Positions 4,179 through 5,931 of a stretch of DNA of 5,931 nucleotides are shown here, one piece after another. The notes under the pieces are model-generated. The model saw only the letters and a program-made list of their open reading frames with translations, ran no database searches and had not been told where the DNA came from. Both the position numbers and the translations under genes were made by a program. The stretch's first letter is position 1. Every line of letters starts with the position of its first letter. This stretch comes from Clostridiales bacterium UBA4959 (GTDB lineage Bacteria > Bacillota > Clostridia > Oscillospirales > CAG-272), in assembly GCA_002397345.1 (NCBI GenBank), contig DHAH01000154.1, positions 1 through 5,931 on the forward strand, written 5' to 3'.

Positions 4179-5296
4179 ATATCATACAGTTACGCGCCGC
4201 CGCCGCGTCGGGTGAATTGCCAAAAATCGCTCGGACGCGTTATATAAACAACCACATACATACCACCCATTCGTTCTCGCCGTATACTCCGGCTGACGCT
4301 GTTTACACCGCATATATGAGCGGGCTTTGCACCGCGGGTATAATGGACCACGATACTGTATCGGGCGCGCGTGAGTTTATCGAGGCGGGGGGTCTGCTCG
4401 GCATGCCCGTAACCGTCGGGGTTGAGTGCCGCGTGGATATGAAAAATACCCCTTTTAGCGGGCGGCGCATCAACAACCCCGATCAAAATTCCTGTGCTTA
4501 TGTGGCTATGCACTGCATCCCCCATCAGCATATCGAAGCCGTTGACGCGTGGTTCGCGCCTTATCGCGCCGCGCGGGGCGTGCGCAACCGCGCGATGTGT
4601 AAGGTGATAAACAATCTTGTACCCTCCGCGCTCGCCATTGATTATGACAGCGATGTGCTGCCGTTATCGGTTTCGGCTGTCACCGAGCGGCATATCCTGT
4701 TTGCGCTCACGCATAAAATTACAAACCTTTACCCCGCGCCGGAGGACGCTTTGCGCTGCCTGAAAGCCGATCTGGGGCTTGACATCACCGCCAAAGCCGA
4801 AAAAAACATCCTTGCCGGACGGGAAACGCCGCAATTTTATGAATACGACATTCTCGGCGTGCTCAAAAGCAGCTTAGTTGAGAAATTCTACATTGACGCG
4901 ACCGGCGAGCTGCCCGACGTGCGCGATTTTATTGCGATGGTTCATAAATTTGACGGGCTTGCCGCTTATGCCTATCTCGGCGATGTCGGCGACTCCGTGA
5001 CGGGCGACAAGCGCGCGCAGAAGTTCGAGGACGACTATCTCGACGCGCTTATGGACGAGCTGAAGGCGCTGGGTTTCGATGCCGTTACCTATATGCCCAC
5101 GCGCAATACGCCCGCGCAGCTTGACCGCGTCATGAGGCTGTGCGAAAAACGCGGCTTCATGCAGATCAGCGGCGAGGATATAAACTCGCCCCGGCAGTCT
5201 TTTGTCTGCCCCGCCTACGACGACCCAAAATTCGCCCACCTCATCGACGCCGCTTTCGCGCTCATTGAACGCGAGAACCGGCTTACCACCATTTAA
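4175..5296 (+). CDS. PHP-domain protein, divergent, likely metal-dependent phosphoesterase
   Basis: A 373-residue protein with a polymerase-and-histidinol-phosphatase (PHP) domain, a fold that binds two or three metals and hydrolyses phosphoesters of nucleotides, sugars or amino acids. Motif I is NHIHTTHSF (H27, H29), motif II GIMDHDTV (D58, H59), followed by E84 in VGVEC and H113 in AMHCIPH. Two usual ligands look changed: the AHPG-type segment reads AYLG (Y267), and the C-terminal GSDxH segment reads GEDIN (D335, N337). A long insert (about 120-250) separates the two halves. There is no signal peptide, so it is cytoplasmic. AAAGGA lies 6 nt before the ATG, which overlaps the previous stop as ATGA. 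It follows lexA and the membrane protein and precedes rimO by 24 nt. Substrate unknown. PHP membership is confident; the specific activity, and whether Tyr and Asn can serve as ligands, are not. Confidence 0.85.
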   Translation: MNIIQLRAAAASGELPKIARTRYINNHIHTTHSFSPYTPADAVYTAYMSGLCTAGIMDHDTVSGAREFIEAGGLLGMPVTVGVECRVDMKNTPFSGRRINNPDQNSCAYVAMHCIPHQHIEAVDAWFAPYRAARGVRNRAMCKVINNLVPSALAIDYDSDVLPLSVSAVTERHILFALTHKITNLYPAPEDALRCLKADLGLDITAKAEKNILAGRETPQFYEYDILGVLKSSLVEKFYIDATGELPDVRDFIAMVHKFDGLAAYAYLGDVGDSVTGDKRAQKFEDDYLDALMDELKALGFDAVTYMPTRNTPAQLDRVMRLCEKRGFMQISGEDINSPRQSFVCPAYDDPKFAHLIDAAFALIERENRLTTI

Positions 5297-5305
5297 TCCA
5301 TATCC

Positions 5306-5309
5306 GGAG
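5306..5309 (+). promoter_or_regulatory. Ribosome binding site for rimO
   Basis: GGAG lies 11 nt before the ATG at 5321, a slightly long spacing. No alternative in-frame start fits better, because the protein must begin just before the KIGFISLGC strand. Confidence 0.5.
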
Positions 5310-5320
5310 AAACCATAGGT

Positions 5321-5931
5321 ATGAAAAAAACCAAAATCGGGTTTATATCGCTCGGCTGCCCCAAAAATCAAGTTGACACAGAAGTTATGCTCAGCCTTTT
5401 ACATGAGGACGGCTATGAGCTGACCGGTGAGGACATTGAAGCCGACATTATAATCGTGAACACCTGCGCGTTCATCGAGAGCGCAAAAAAAGAATCTATC
5501 GACAACATCCTCGACGTCGCGTGGCTCAAGGAAAACCGAACCTTGAAGGGTATCGTCGTGTGCGGCTGCATGGCGCAGCGTTATGCCGACGAAATCGAGC
5601 GCGAGCTGCCGGAGGTGGACGCCATTGTCGGCACCGGCAGTCTGCGCGACATTGTCGAGGCGGTCAAAGCTGTCGAGCGCGGCGAAAAATACCGCTCGGT
5701 AAAACCTAACGAAGAATTGCCGCTGGGCGGCGACCGCATTATCACCACCCCCGACTATTTCGCTTATCTGAAAGTCGCCGAGGGCTGCGACAACCGCTGT
5801 GCCTATTGCGCCATCCCGTCGATACGCGGCGGCTTCCGCAGCCGCACGATGGAGGACATTGTCGCCGAAGCCGTAACGTTGGAAAAGCTGGGCGTGAAAG
5901 AGCTGGCGCTCATCGCGCAGGACACCACGCG
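5321..5931 (+). CDS. rimO: RimO, ribosomal protein S12 methylthiotransferase (3' end missing)
   Basis: The first 203 residues of RimO, a radical-SAM enzyme that adds a methylthio group to the conserved Asp of ribosomal protein S12. Full-length family members are about 440 residues, so slightly under half is present and the gene runs off the window. The N-terminal UPF0004 domain shows the three cysteines for its Fe-S cluster: C13 (SLGCPKN), C49 (NTCAFI) and C83 (CGCMAQRY). The radical-SAM CxxxCxxC motif is C156, C160, C163 in EGCDNRCAYCAIP. SLGCPKNxVD with IPxxRGxxRSR favours RimO over the related tRNA enzyme MiaB. It reads in frame with no break. It lies 24 nt after the PHP gene with no terminator or promoter between, so it is likely the fourth gene of the lexA operon. 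The domain that recognises S12 would be in the missing part. Confidence 0.95.
   Translation, partial: MKKTKIGFISLGCPKNQVDTEVMLSLLHEDGYELTGEDIEADIIIVNTCAFIESAKKESIDNILDVAWLKENRTLKGIVVCGCMAQRYADEIERELPEVDAIVGTGSLRDIVEAVKAVERGEKYRSVKPNEELPLGGDRIITTPDYFAYLKVAEGCDNRCAYCAIPSIRGGFRSRTMEDIVAEAVTLEKLGVKELALIAQDTT

Noticed and set aside
4874..5371. Minus-strand 165-codon reading frame
   Set aside because: It is antisense to the end of the PHP gene and the start of rimO, with no independent support.
5521..5709. Plus-strand 62-codon frame inside rimO
   Set aside because: It is out of frame with rimO, whose cysteine motifs continue unbroken across the stretch.
1..5931. CRISPR array, tRNA, riboswitch, prophage or toxin-antitoxin pair
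   Set aside because: I saw no regularly spaced long repeats, no cloverleaf, no recognisable aptamer core, and no integrase or small paired genes on either strand.

Overview
The window looks like chromosomal DNA of a Bacillota bacterium, probably an uncultured Clostridia of roughly 50% GC. This is inferred from AGGAGG-type ribosome binding sites, GTG starts, a Gram-positive-type LexA with an adjacent degenerate SOS-like box, a TTGCAA-17-TATAAT promoter and a peptidoglycan-type M14 peptidase. No phage, plasmid, CRISPR or RNA gene was recognised. Six protein genes are supported, the last cut off by the window end.

Left edge (1-307): no gene can be defended. It holds a strong rho-independent terminator (75-119) for a plus-strand gene ending at or before the edge, then about 190 bases of mostly featureless spacer before the 3' end of the first minus-strand gene.

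Minus-strand pair (308-2568): an M14 zinc peptidase of the gamma-D-glutamyl-diamino-acid type is followed by a uronate-isomerase-like amidohydrolase-fold protein whose metal-binding histidines and aspartate all appear replaced. Between them lies a 61-bp G+C-rich double hairpin flanked by an exact 10-bp direct repeat. Removing the element and one repeat copy extends the peptidase reading frame by five codons to a TAA just 6 nt before the next ATG. The sequence therefore records what looks like a small palindromic element inserted into a formerly tight gene pair.

Divergent control region (2569-2829): 261 bp packed with dyads and short direct repeats. It includes a perfect 20-bp dyad just upstream of the peptidase RBS, and a consensus-like promoter with a LexA-box-like dyad just downstream for lexA.

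Plus-strand operon (2830-5931+): lexA, an unrecognised six-helix membrane protein, a divergent PHP-domain protein and rimO (partial). Spacings are 2 nt, a 4-nt ATGA overlap and 24 nt, with no terminator between them, so the membrane protein, the PHP protein and rimO may share the lexA promoter. LexA is the SOS repressor, RimO modifies ribosomal protein S12, and the two middle genes have no assigned function. The most notable points are the inserted element, the two metal-hydrolase folds with altered metal sites (amidohydrolase and PHP), and the dense divergent regulatory region. I do not see a clearly new multi-gene system.
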